This document shows, in pieces, positions 34,981-42,551 of a stretch of DNA of 64,000 nt. The position numbers and the translations under genes were made by a program. Each line of letters opens with the position of its first letter. Within the stretch, counting starts at the first letter, position 1. The stretch is taken from the NCBI RefSeq assembly GCF_020073815.1, contig NZ_JAIQZJ010000004.1:1-64000 (forward strand), in the 5' to 3' direction. This DNA is from Nocardioides mangrovi. Lineage in GTDB: Bacteria; Actinomycetota; Actinomycetes; Propionibacteriales; Nocardioidaceae. A model generated the notes under the pieces. That model ran no database searches, was not told the DNA's origin, and saw nothing but the letters and a program-made list of their open reading frames with translations.

Positions 34981-34994
34981 TAGAACGTGTTCCA
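34981..34994. promoter_or_regulatory. KstR-type operator TAGAACGTGTTCCA
   Basis: Full match to TNNAACNNGTTNNA in the 46-bp gap between the divergent LLM and SnoaL-like genes, 12 bp from the LLM start and 22 bp from the SnoaL start, so one repressor could control both operons. It differs from the site at 10050-10063 only in the two central bases. Confidence 0.65.
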
Positions 34995-35015
34995 GTTTTG
35001 TGCCAGAGTTCCCCT

Positions 35016-35441
35016 GTGGAGCTCCAGGAGATCAGTGACAGGCTCGAGATCGAGGGCGTCGTCATCCGCTACACGCGCGGCATCGACACCGGCGAGTGGG
35101 ACCGGCTCGACACCGTCTTCACCCCCGACGCCGCGATCGACTACACCGAGTCCGGCGGCATCGCCGACGCCTACCCCGCCGTGAAGTCCTGGCTGGCCGA
35201 GGTGCTGCCGGCGTTCTTCCCCAAGCGGATGCACTCGCTGCACCAGCTCGACATCGCGGTCGACGGCGACGAGGCGACCTGCTCGGCGTACTTCCACAAC
35301 CCGATGCCGCTCGACGACGGCAAGGGCGGGGAGAAGGTCGTGGAGTTCGGCGGCATCTACCACCACACGCTGACCCGGACGCCCGACGGCTGGCGCAGCC
35401 GGAAGCTGCACGAGGAGATCGTCTGGAAGCGTGGGATGTGA
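35016..35441 (+). CDS. SnoaL-like / NTF2-fold protein
   Basis: 141 residues, GTG start. The family opening is ISDRLEIEGVVIRYTRGIDT with DRLDTVFTPDAAIDYTESGG after it, then HQLDIAVDGDEATCSAYFHN and a terminal WRSRKLHEEIVW. This cone-fold family includes steroid isomerases, polyketide cyclases and dehydratases; the activity here is unknown. It is divergent from the LLM gene at a KstR-type site, and followed after 9 nt by the Ddn-like gene. Confidence 0.85.
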   Translation: MELQEISDRLEIEGVVIRYTRGIDTGEWDRLDTVFTPDAAIDYTESGGIADAYPAVKSWLAEVLPAFFPKRMHSLHQLDIAVDGDEATCSAYFHNPMPLDDGKGGEKVVEFGGIYHHTLTRTPDGWRSRKLHEEIVWKRGM

Positions 35442-35450
35442 GGAGCTGAC

Positions 35451-35933
35451 ATGGCGGTGAAGGAGAAGCCCGAGGGCCTCGACTCCCCGGTGACCGCGAA
35501 GGTCATCAAGTACGGCGCCAAGGCGCAGGTCGTGGTCTTCAAGCTCACCAACGGCCGGATCGGCTCGAAGTGGCGGATCGGCGCGGGCTGGAAGAAGCCG
35601 GTGCCGACGCTGCTGCTCGACCACGTCGGCCGCAAGTCGGGCACGACCTTCACGACGCCGCTGCTCTACCTCGACGACGGCCCGGACCTGGTGATCGTGG
35701 CCTCGCAGGGCGGCCTGCCGAAGAACCCGCAGTGGTACCCCAACCTGGTCGCGCAGCCGGACACCGTCGTACGCCTGCGCAAGGAGGGGGTACGCCGCGT
35801 CCGCGCCCGCACCGCCGATCCGGAGGAGAAGGCCGCGCTCTGGCCGCGGCTGGTCGACCTCTATGCCGACTTCGAGAGCTACGCCGCCTGGACCGACCGG
35901 GAGATCCCCGTGGTGGTGCTCGAGCCGCGCTGA
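35451..35933 (+). CDS. Deazaflavin (F420)-dependent nitroreductase family protein, Ddn-like
   Basis: 160 residues. Family motifs are clear: TLLLDHVGRKSGTTFTTPLL near 59, then DLVIVASQGGLPKNPQWYPN near 86 and the VRARTADPEEKAALWPRLVD stretch. Ddn-type proteins use reduced F420 to reduce quinones or enones. It sits with the SnoaL-like gene in a two-gene unit, AGGAGCTGAC before the ATG acting as ribosome-binding site. The LLM enzyme across the promoter would use the same cofactor. Confidence 0.9.
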   Translation: MAVKEKPEGLDSPVTAKVIKYGAKAQVVVFKLTNGRIGSKWRIGAGWKKPVPTLLLDHVGRKSGTTFTTPLLYLDDGPDLVIVASQGGLPKNPQWYPNLVAQPDTVVRLRKEGVRRVRARTADPEEKAALWPRLVDLYADFESYAAWTDREIPVVVLEPR

Positions 35934-35978
35934 GGCCCGAGTTGGATCCGGCTTGCCCCCTGCGGTGAGAATGGGGCC

Positions 35979-36578
35979 ATGTCCGAGCAGCCGCCCGAGC
36001 CGCCCGCCGACCGACCGGAGCGTCCCGACGAGGGGCACCCGATCGCGGCCGGCCTGATCGCGCTCGTCGGCGTCGGCGTGGTCGTCGGCCTGATCCTCGG
36101 TCTGGTCGTCTTCGCCGGCACCAAGGTCGTCGGCCTCGGCGGTGACGACAGTGCGAGCGACGCGGGGGACGGCTACACGCTGGTCGTCCCGAAGCCGCAG
36201 AAGACCACCGGGTCCTCCGGCCCCGAGATCACGCTCGCGCCGAGCGAGAGCGACGCGACCTCGTCGAGCACCCGCAAGTCGCGGCCGAGCAAGAGCGCCT
36301 CGCCCGACCTCGAGATCAGCCTGTCGGCCTCCACGACCAGCGCCGGCCCGATGGAGCCCTTCAACCTCAGCGGCGTCTACCCCGGCGGCGAGGGCGCGAT
36401 CCTCCAGGTCCAGCGCTTCGAGGGCGGCCGGTGGGCCAACTTCAACGCGACCGGGTCGGTCAGCGGGGAGCAGTTCCAGATCCCGATCCAGACGAGCCAG
36501 CCCGGGGTCAACCGCTTCCGCGTGGTCGACACCGACAGCGGCCTGGAGTCCGGCGAGGCCAAGATCACGATCGGCTGA
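35979..36578 (+). CDS. Single-pass membrane protein with extracytoplasmic beta domain
   Basis: 199 residues. A Pro/Glu-rich cytoplasmic N-terminus, one membrane helix (~24-47, AAGLIALVGVGVVVGLILGL), a Ser/Thr-rich stalk with SSSTRKSRPSKSASPD, and a C-terminal beta domain (~105-199) resembling a bacterial Ig-like repeat (SGVYPGGEGAILQVQRFEGG, WANFNATGSVSGEQF). Function is unknown. Confidence 0.65.
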   Translation: MSEQPPEPPADRPERPDEGHPIAAGLIALVGVGVVVGLILGLVVFAGTKVVGLGGDDSASDAGDGYTLVVPKPQKTTGSSGPEITLAPSESDATSSSTRKSRPSKSASPDLEISLSASTTSAGPMEPFNLSGVYPGGEGAILQVQRFEGGRWANFNATGSVSGEQFQIPIQTSQPGVNRFRVVDTDSGLESGEAKITIG

Positions 36579-36588
36579 GCGGCGCCGC

Positions 36589-36942
36589 TCAGCCGCAGTC
36601 GGCGGTCGTGTCGGCGGGGTCGTCGGGCACGTGCACGTCGCAGCGCACGACGGTGCCGGCGCGGATGAAGCGCACGTTCTCCGTCGTCGAGCCGGGGGAG
36701 AGGCTGAACTGCGAGACCGACTCCGGGCCGTCCTGGGGCTTCATCGCCTTGCCGTCGGTCGAGACCGGGTCGAGCCCCTCGTCGGCGAGCGCCGCGTAGG
36801 CGGCGTTGGCCGGGGTCCGGGCGTCCAGGCCCATGGCCCTGCCGAGGACCAGCGGCCCGCCGAGGACCGCGGCCGCGAGCACGACGATGAGCAGGCCGAA
36901 GACCCAGCGGTTCAGGGAGGTCGTCTCCATGCGGCCCATCAT
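36589..36942 (-). CDS. Small membrane-anchored protein, unknown
   Basis: 117 residues. One N-terminal membrane helix (WVFGLLIVVLAAAVLGGPLV) is followed by an external domain with two Cys (RCDVHVP and the terminal ADCG) that may form a disulfide. ATG 36942 overlaps the EamA stop (ATGA-type overlap); ATG 36930 (METTSLN) is an alternative. No family recognised. Confidence 0.6.
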   Translation of the reverse strand: MMGRMETTSLNRWVFGLLIVVLAAAVLGGPLVLGRAMGLDARTPANAAYAALADEGLDPVSTDGKAMKPQDGPESVSQFSLSPGSTTENVRFIRAGTVVRCDVHVPDDPADTTADCG

Positions 36943-37859
36943 GCCGCGAGGGTGACCTCGGCCGCGCGCGGGCTCCGGCGCCGGCGTCGTACGGCGGCGA
37001 TCACGGCCGGCTGGCCGGCCAGCACGCCGCCGAGCACGAGGACCATCCCGAGCGCCTGGCCGAGCCCGAACGCCTCCCCGGCCAGCGCCACGCCGATCAC
37101 GGTGCCGGCCACCGGGTTGAGCAGGCCGACGAGGGAGACCGCCGCGGCGGGGAGCTCGCGCAGGCCGCGGAACCACACGACGTACGCGAGCACCGTGCCC
37201 GCGAGCCCGAGGTAGAGGAAGCCGCCGACCGCCGGCAGGTCGAGCGCCGGTGGGGCACCCTCGACCAGGAGCGCGAGCGGCAGCAGCACCAGGCCGCCGG
37301 CGACCAGCTGCCACGCGGTGAAGGTGAGGAGGTCGACCGGGGGCTGCCACCGCTTGACCAGCACGAAGCCGACCGAGGAGAGGGTGACCGCCCCGAACGA
37401 CGCCGCGACGCCCACCGGGTCGACGGTGACGCCGCCACGCAGGACGAGCAGCGCGACGCCGGTGACGCCGACCGTGGCGCCGACCAGCGACGCGGCGCGC
37501 GGTCGCTCCCCGACCAGGGCCCAGGCGACGAGCATGACCAGGATCGGCGCGGTCGCGGTCAGGGTCGCCGCGGTGCCGCCGGGCAGCCGGTAGGCGGCGA
37601 CGAAGACGAGGGCGAAGAAGGCGCCGATGTTGAGCGTGCCGAGCACGAGCGCGCGCCACCACCAGATGCCGGAGGGGAGTCCCGGCCGGAGGGCGAGGAG
37701 CAGCAGGCCGAAGGGCAGCGCCCGCACCATCGCCCCGAAGAGGGGACGGTCGGGCGGCAGGAAGGTCTCGGTGACGTAGTAGCCCGAGCCCCAGGCGATC
37801 GGGGCCAGGGCGGCCAGCGCGAGGATGCCGGCACCGCGGAGCGCGCTATTGATTTCCAT
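36939..37859 (-). CDS. EamA/DMT-family transporter
   Basis: 306 residues with about ten membrane segments in two EamA halves (~10-140 and ~155-285). PIAWGSGYYVTETFLPPDRP is in the first helix-loop, and GTVLAYVVWFRGLRELPAAA is the hallmark end of the second half. Exports metabolites or drugs; the substrate is unknown. I chose ATG 37859 because a TATTAT box (37867-37872, minus strand) ends 7 nt before it, fitting a leaderless mRNA; ATG 37880 is an alternative. Confidence 0.82.
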   Translation of the reverse strand: MEINSALRGAGILALAALAPIAWGSGYYVTETFLPPDRPLFGAMVRALPFGLLLLALRPGLPSGIWWWRALVLGTLNIGAFFALVFVAAYRLPGGTAATLTATAPILVMLVAWALVGERPRAASLVGATVGVTGVALLVLRGGVTVDPVGVAASFGAVTLSSVGFVLVKRWQPPVDLLTFTAWQLVAGGLVLLPLALLVEGAPPALDLPAVGGFLYLGLAGTVLAYVVWFRGLRELPAAAVSLVGLLNPVAGTVIGVALAGEAFGLGQALGMVLVLGGVLAGQPAVIAAVRRRRRSPRAAEVTLAA

Positions 37860-37882
37860 GGAAGACATAATAGTTTCCATGG
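37853..37882 (-). promoter_or_regulatory. Promoter with two TTTCCATGG operator half-sites before the EamA gene
   Basis: TTTCCATGG occurs at 37853-37861 and 37874-37882, 21 bp apart (two helical turns), with a TATTAT -10-like box on the minus strand between them. TTTCCATGGAA is nearly palindromic. Such placement fits a repressor, perhaps of the MarR or HxlR type. The MarR gene at 38502 is a candidate but is not adjacent. Confidence 0.5.
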
Positions 37883-37998
37883 CAGATGTATTCCGCACCG
37901 CCGGTCGTCGAGCGTCGGCGACGCCGCGAGGTGCGTGCCCGGACGATGGGGACCTCCGACCCGTCAACCGCGGTGACCGCTAGCCCTAGGGTGGTGCC

Positions 37999-38496
37999 AT
38001 GGCAGCTGCGCGCACCGTGCTCGTGGGCCACGACGGCTCGCCCACCGCCGACCTGGCCCTCGCCTGGGCCCTCGACTACGCCGGCCGGTTCGACGCCGAC
38101 GTCCGGGTGATCCGCGGCTGGGTGATGTCGACGGCCCCGCGTCCGGCATCGATGACCGGCGGCTACGTGCCGCCGATCGAGGAGTTCGAGGCCGCCGTGG
38201 TCGCCGAGCTCGAGGCCGACGGCGCGCGCGTGGTGGCCGAGCGGGGTGCCGCCGACGTCGACGTGTCCTACGAGGGCTTCCGCGGCGCCGCCGCGAACGG
38301 ACTCGTCGAGGCCTCGCCCGACGCCGACCTCCTGGTGGTCGGCGCCCGCGGCCTGGGCGGCTTCAGGGGCCTGGCCCTGGGGTCGGTCAGCGACCAGTGC
38401 GTCCGGCACGCCGCCTGCCCCGTCGTGGTGATCCGCGACGAGCACTCGGCGGACATCGAGCGCTCCCGCCGGCTGGACCGAGGGCTCGAGGGCTGA
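37999..38496 (+). CDS. Universal stress protein (UspA family)
   Basis: 165 residues, one Usp domain. The N-terminal VLVGHDGSPTADLALAWALD and C-terminal VVGARGLGGFRGLALGSVSD followed by CPVVVI carry the ATP-binding signature G-2x-G-9x-G-S. ATP-binding Usps help in dormancy and stress. Followed after 5 nt by the MarR gene. Confidence 0.9.
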   Translation: MAAARTVLVGHDGSPTADLALAWALDYAGRFDADVRVIRGWVMSTAPRPASMTGGYVPPIEEFEAAVVAELEADGARVVAERGAADVDVSYEGFRGAAANGLVEASPDADLLVVGARGLGGFRGLALGSVSDQCVRHAACPVVVIRDEHSADIERSRRLDRGLEG

Positions 38497-38501
38497 CCCG
38501 G

Positions 38502-39008
38502 ATGGCGACACCCGACCTCGACCACGTCGGTCGGATCATGGCGCAGTGGCGCGAGGAGCGCCCCGACCTCGACCCGTCGCCGCAGGGCGTGATCGGCCGG
38601 CTGCACCGGCTCGCCGCCCGGCTCACCGAGGAGCTCGTGGCGGTCTACGGCGAGTTCGGCCTCGGCGAGGGCGAGTTCGACGTGCTGGCGACGCTGCGGC
38701 GCACGGGCGCGCCGTACGAGCTGACGCCCGGCGACCTCGCCGCACAGACGATGGTGTCGTCGGGAGCGGTCACCAAGCGGGTCGACCGCTGCCTCGAGCA
38801 GGGCTGGGTCACGAGGCGGGTCGGCGACGGCGACGCCCGCGGCCGGGTGATCGCGCTGACCGAGTCCGGCCGCGAGGTCATCGACGCGGCGTTCACCGCC
38901 CACATGGCCAACGAGCACCGGCTCGTGGACCTGCTCGATGAGCTGGAGCGGGCGCGCCTCGCGCACCTCCTGGAGAAGTGGGGACGAGCGCTCGATCAGG
39001 CCGACTGA
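38502..39008 (+). CDS. MarR family transcriptional regulator
   Basis: 168 residues. Winged helix with TPGDLAAQTMVSSGAVTKRV near 76 (recognition helix) and the wing RRVGDGDARGRVIALTESGR near 104. The N-terminal DFDVLATLRR-type helix and C-terminal dimer helices are as in MarR. ATG chosen 5 nt after the Usp stop. It might control the Usp gene or the EamA exporter upstream. Its end overlaps the convergent membrane-protein gene by 13 nt. Confidence 0.88.
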   Translation: MATPDLDHVGRIMAQWREERPDLDPSPQGVIGRLHRLAARLTEELVAVYGEFGLGEGEFDVLATLRRTGAPYELTPGDLAAQTMVSSGAVTKRVDRCLEQGWVTRRVGDGDARGRVIALTESGREVIDAAFTAHMANEHRLVDLLDELERARLAHLLEKWGRALDQAD

Positions 39009-39769
39009 CCGGCCGGGTGCAGCTCACGCTCGGCCTCGGCCGTCCCCAGGTCGGTCCGCGTCGACGGGTCGCGCGTCCAGCGCTGCATCGCCTCGTAGAG
39101 CAGCGCGGTGTGCGGCTCGACGGCCGCCGCGTCGACGAGCAGCAGCCCGGGCTCCAGGTGCGAGCGCGCGGGCCAGGCGCGGGGCAGCTGGCGCCCCTGC
39201 CAGCTCGTCGAGCCGACCGCGGCCCGGATCAGCAGGTGCGGGCGACGATCCGACCGGACGACCTCGACCCCGGCGACGTCCGCCCAGTCCAGCGAGGACT
39301 CGGTCCGCCAGCCGCGGACGACGATCCGCTGCCGGGTGAGGCTCAGCCAGGCCCCGCGTCGCAGGGCCAGCAGCAGATCGGTCAGGGGGAGGGCGAAGAA
39401 GCCCGCGAGCAGGAGCCCCAGCACGCCCCCGGCGATCGCCCCGGCGGCCAGCCCGAGCAGGCCGGCCAGCGCGGTCACGGCCGTCAGCCAGCCGCACACG
39501 AAGGCGCCGCCCCGCGCGGGCGACGGGTCGTAGCCGACGACGGTCGCCCCGCCGGCCGTCTGCACGCGCTCGCCGGTCGGCCGGACGCCCCACCACGAGC
39601 GCGCGACGATCGGCAGGGTCGCCAGCCAGCAGAGGCCGTAGAGCACGAGCACGAGCCGGACCTGCCAGGCCGCGCCGGTCGCGAGCAGTCCGCCGGCGAC
39701 CAGGGCGATGCCGAGGAGGACGTTGGTGCCGAGCAGGAGGGCGCGCACGGCGGGGTAGCCGCGACTCAT
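38996..39769 (-). CDS. Four-helix membrane protein, candidate immunity protein
   Basis: 257 residues. Two hairpins of membrane helices (~10-55 and ~88-135; ALLLGTNVLLGIALVAGGLL, and LAGLLGLAAGAIAGGVLGLL) are followed by a cytoplasmic beta-rich part with RQRIVVRGWRTESSLDWADV, resembling a PH-like domain. Its ATG overlaps by 4 nt the stop of the glycine-zipper protein gene. In the type VII toxin reading it would be the immunity protein protecting the producer's membrane (inference). No named family recognised. Confidence 0.65.
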   Translation of the reverse strand: MSRGYPAVRALLLGTNVLLGIALVAGGLLATGAAWQVRLVLVLYGLCWLATLPIVARSWWGVRPTGERVQTAGGATVVGYDPSPARGGAFVCGWLTAVTALAGLLGLAAGAIAGGVLGLLLAGFFALPLTDLLLALRRGAWLSLTRQRIVVRGWRTESSLDWADVAGVEVVRSDRRPHLLIRAAVGSTSWQGRQLPRAWPARSHLEPGLLLVDAAAVEPHTALLYEAMQRWTRDPSTRTDLGTAEAERELHPAGQSA

Positions 39770-41019
39770 CCGAACACCGAGTGCCACGCGCCGCTGACGC
39801 CGTCGCCGATCGCGTCGCCCGCGTCGCCCGCCAGGTCACCCACGGCGCCGACGGTATCGGTCAGCTCGCCCCATCCGTCGGCGACGGCGTCGCCGACGTC
39901 GCCGATGCTGTCCACGCCGTTCTCCCACATGGAGTCGATCGCGCCGGAGGTGATGATCCCGACGCCGGTGCCGACGATCGCGCCGGCGACCGCGCCGACC
40001 GCGGTGCCCGGCCCCGGCACGATGGAGCCGACGGCCGCCCCGACGGCGGCACCGGCACCCACGCCGGCCAGGAAGCCGCCCACGTTGGAGGTCGTGGCCT
40101 GGGCGGCGGACTCGCCGTCCTGCATGTCCTGGTAGATGCCCCAGCCCGTCGCGGCGACGCCGAGGACGAAGAAGCCCTTGCCGACCTTGCTGGCGAGCCG
40201 CGACCCCTCGAAGTCGGCCCCCTTGGCCGCGTCGCTCGCCTTGATGTCGAGGTCGTCGGCCTTGCGCAGGGCTTCGTAGTAGTCGTCGGGATCGGTGCCG
40301 GTGAAGCGACCGTCGGCGTCGATGTAGGAGCGGGCGATCTGGCGCCAGACCTGGGCATCGTGCTTGAAGGCCTGCTCGGCGTCCTTGAACCACCGCGAGA
40401 TGCGCACCTGGATGCCGATCTCGGCGGCGCTGGTGAAGAGGTCCTGCAGCATGCTGGTGATGTCGTCGCCCTTGGCCTGCCAGGTCGAGGTGAACGCGTC
40501 GATCGCCTGCTGCCAGGACTGGTCGGCGGCGTCGGCGGTGGCCACCGCGGAGTTCCAGGCCGTCACCTTCGCGTTGTAGGCGTCGACGGTGGCGACCGCC
40601 CGGTCGTGGGCGTCGGCCTCGGTCGGGGTCGCGTCGGCCGGCAGGGCGCCGACGGAGGGCGGCGCGGTCCCCGGGCCGTGGATCACGGTGCCCGTGACCG
40701 TCAGCCCGCCGCTGCTCGCCGTCGCCCGCGCCTCGGCCATCTGTCCCTGGGCCGAGGTCAGCGCCGTCGCGAGCGCATCGGTCTCGGTCGCCATCGTGGT
40801 GGCGGCCGAGGTGACACCGTCGGTCGAGGACCCGAGCGTCTTGAGCTCGCGCTGGAAGCCGGCGCTGGCCTCCGACGTCCATGCCGAGCTGGCCTGGGAC
40901 CGGGCCGAGAAGACCGCGTCGCCGTACGTCGTCCCGCCCGTGGCGAGGGTGTCGCGCAGCCAGCCGGCCACGGCGGAGATGCTGGCGGGGTCCCCGGCGA
41001 TCTCGGTGTCGCGGATCAC
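39766..41019 (-). CDS. WXG100/LXG-like protein with glycine-zipper C-terminus, candidate type VII effector
   Basis: 417 residues, no signal peptide. The N-terminal ~230 residues are long helices rich in Ala/Ser/Thr (VAGWLRDTLATGGTTYGDAV, SSAWTSEASAGFQRELKTLG), like ESX/LXG targeting domains. A middle region follows, then a hydrophobic Gly/Ala tract at ~325-375 (FLAGVGAGAAVGAAVGSIVP and VGAVAGAIVGTGVGIITSGA) with GxxxG repeats, then an Asp/Gly-rich helical tail. The architecture recalls LXG pore-forming toxins with glycine zippers, such as streptococcal TelE. The GTG start overlaps the small-partner stop by 4 nt. No enzymatic toxin domain is visible. Confidence 0.7.
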   Translation of the reverse strand: MIRDTEIAGDPASISAVAGWLRDTLATGGTTYGDAVFSARSQASSAWTSEASAGFQRELKTLGSSTDGVTSAATTMATETDALATALTSAQGQMAEARATASSGGLTVTGTVIHGPGTAPPSVGALPADATPTEADAHDRAVATVDAYNAKVTAWNSAVATADAADQSWQQAIDAFTSTWQAKGDDITSMLQDLFTSAAEIGIQVRISRWFKDAEQAFKHDAQVWRQIARSYIDADGRFTGTDPDDYYEALRKADDLDIKASDAAKGADFEGSRLASKVGKGFFVLGVAATGWGIYQDMQDGESAAQATTSNVGGFLAGVGAGAAVGAAVGSIVPGPGTAVGAVAGAIVGTGVGIITSGAIDSMWENGVDSIGDVGDAVADGWGELTDTVGAVGDLAGDAGDAIGDGVSGAWHSVFG

Positions 41020-41291
41020 GGCGCCGACTCCAGGAGCTCGTCCGCCGCCTCGCTGTCGGTCGTGGCGAGGTCGACGTTGCACGCGTCGGCGACCGAGGCG
41101 AGCGAGGCGCCGTCGTCGACGAGCCGGGCGCCGGCCTCGCCGAAGCTGTGCAGCATCGCCCCGAGGATCACGGTGGCCAGGCCCGCGTCCGGGGTCGGGA
41201 CGCCCTGCCCGCTGCCGTCGAAGGTCGTCGCGGCGGCGGTCAGGTCGGAGGTGACGGCGGCGAGCGCCGCGTGGTCCAGGTGGATGCTCAT
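41016..41291 (-). CDS. Small helical ESX/WXG100-like partner protein
   Basis: 91 residues, all helical, beginning MSIHLDHAALAAVTSDLTAA and containing LGAMLHSFGEAGARLVDDGA. The size and two-helix character match WXG100 or Lap-type secretion partners, but the central WxG is absent (GSGQG at the turn). It lies between SAV_915-like and effector genes with 4-nt overlaps on both sides. It probably pairs with the effector for export (inference). Confidence 0.65.
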   Translation of the reverse strand: MSIHLDHAALAAVTSDLTAAATTFDGSGQGVPTPDAGLATVILGAMLHSFGEAGARLVDDGASLASVADACNVDLATTDSEAADELLESAP

Positions 41292-41599
41292 GCGCGCAGC
41301 CCCGCCCGGGACTCCTCGGGGACGTAGAGGTCCATCAGCACGAGGTCGAACGGGGCGTTCTGGTGCAGTCGCGGGAGCTCGGCGGTCGGGAAGGTGAACC
41401 AGGGCTGGTCTACGCCGCAGCAGGTCTGCAGGCGGTCGAGCGCCGAGTAGACCAGGAGCGCCTGCCGGCCGTCCTCGGTGCGCTGGTAGCGCACCTCCAG
41501 CTCCTCGGGGTGCGGTGTCTGCCGGGTGCACGGCAGGTAGAGGATCGGTGGGTAGTGCGCGGGGTCGCGGCGGTCGGGCACAGTCGCTGCGGCAGCCAT
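41288..41599 (-). CDS. SAV_915-like protein
   Basis: 103 residues. PPILYLPCTRQTPHPEELEV, ALLVYSALDRLQTCCGVDQP and DLVLMDLYVPEE follow the layout of SAV_915/SseB-like small proteins, frequent in actinobacterial WXG100 gene clusters. The ATG is preceded by AGGAG. First gene of the four-gene cassette 41599-38996. Function is unknown; family assignment is moderate. Confidence 0.65.
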   Translation of the reverse strand: MAAAATVPDRRDPAHYPPILYLPCTRQTPHPEELEVRYQRTEDGRQALLVYSALDRLQTCCGVDQPWFTFPTAELPRLHQNAPFDLVLMDLYVPEESRAGLRA

Positions 41600-41616
41600 G
41601 GACTCCTTGTCCCCGA

Positions 41617-41651
41617 CCCCGACCCGGCAGAAACGTGTCGCCGGGTCGGGG
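41617..41651 (-). terminator. Hairpin terminator after the aldo/keto reductase gene
   Basis: CCCCGACCCGGC and GCCGGGTCGGGG pair perfectly over 12 bp with an 11-nt loop, 16 nt beyond the reductase stop and before the SAV_915-like gene. There is no U-tract, as is common in actinobacteria. It separates the two minus-strand transcription units. Confidence 0.75.
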
Positions 41652-41667
41652 CTCGGCTTCCGACGGG

Positions 41668-42513
41668 TCAGCTCGGGATCCAGTCGAAGGTGTCCGGGTT
41701 GGGGCCGGTGCGGCCGGCCTCGCCCTGGTCGAGCGCGGTGATCGTGGCGACCTCCTCGTCGGTGAGGGAGAAGTCGAAGATCGCGAAGTTCTCGCGCATC
41801 CGCTCCTCGCGCATCGACTTGGGGAAGACGATGTCGCCGCGCTGCACGTGCCAGCGCAGGGTCACCTGCGACGGCGTGCGGTCGTGCGCCTTCGCGATGT
41901 CGACGATCGCGGGGTCGTCGAGGACCTTGCCCTGGGCGATCGGCGACCACGCCTCGACGGCGACGCCGAGCCGCTGGGAGGCGGTCCGGGCGGCGTCGTT
42001 GGTGAAGTAGGGGTGCGCCTCGATCTGGTTCACCGCCGGCACGACGCCGGTCTCCTCGACGATCCGGGTGAGGTGGTCGGGCTGGAAGTTCGAGACGCCC
42101 ACGGACGTCGCGCGCCCGTCGGCCACGAACTCGGTCAGCGTCCGCCAGGTCGACACGAAGTCGCCGCCGTACCGGGTGGGCAGCGGCCAGTGGATCAGGA
42201 AGAGGTCGATCCGGTCGAGGTCGAGCCGGGTCAGGGTGGCGTCGAAGGCGCGGCGTGCCTCGTCGGGCTCGTGGAAGGTGTTGTTGAGCTTGCTGGTGAT
42301 GTAGAGCTCGTCGCGGGCGATGGCCGAGGCCTTGATCGCGGCGCCGACGCCCGCCTCGTTGCCGTACATCTGCGCGGTGTCGATGTGGCGGTAGCCGACC
42401 TCGAACGCGGTCTCGGTGGTCGCCTGGGTCTGGTCCGGCGGGACCTGGAAGACCCCGAAGCCGAGCTGGGGGATGGTGGTCTGGTTGTTCAGGGTGACGG
42501 TCGGAACGGTCAT
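41668..42513 (-). CDS. Aldo/keto reductase
   Basis: 281 residues, TIM barrel, NADPH-dependent. Catalytic tetrad: Asp and Tyr in HIDTAQMYGNE near 46-56, Lys in YITSKLNN near 75 and His in LFLIHWPLP near 107. Residues after GVSNFQP and the KSMREERMRENFAIFDF cofactor loop fit the AKR5 (2,5-diketo-D-gluconate reductase-like) group. Starts MTVPTVTLNNQ with GGAG before the ATG. Divergent from the NUDIX gene. Confidence 0.93.
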   Translation of the reverse strand: MTVPTVTLNNQTTIPQLGFGVFQVPPDQTQATTETAFEVGYRHIDTAQMYGNEAGVGAAIKASAIARDELYITSKLNNTFHEPDEARRAFDATLTRLDLDRIDLFLIHWPLPTRYGGDFVSTWRTLTEFVADGRATSVGVSNFQPDHLTRIVEETGVVPAVNQIEAHPYFTNDAARTASQRLGVAVEAWSPIAQGKVLDDPAIVDIAKAHDRTPSQVTLRWHVQRGDIVFPKSMREERMRENFAIFDFSLTDEEVATITALDQGEAGRTGPNPDTFDWIPS

Positions 42514-42551
42514 GCCTACTCCATCTCCGGCACCCGGGTAGAACATTCCCC

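Noticed and set aside
34970-35065. Longer N-terminus for the LLM oxidoreductase
   Set aside because: It would run through the KstR-type operator and into the divergent gene, while MRFSYAEAM is the normal start of the family.
42520-42545. GAACATTCCC near the NUDIX start as a third KstR-type site
   Set aside because: It has TAGAAC but no GTT half-site at the right spacing.
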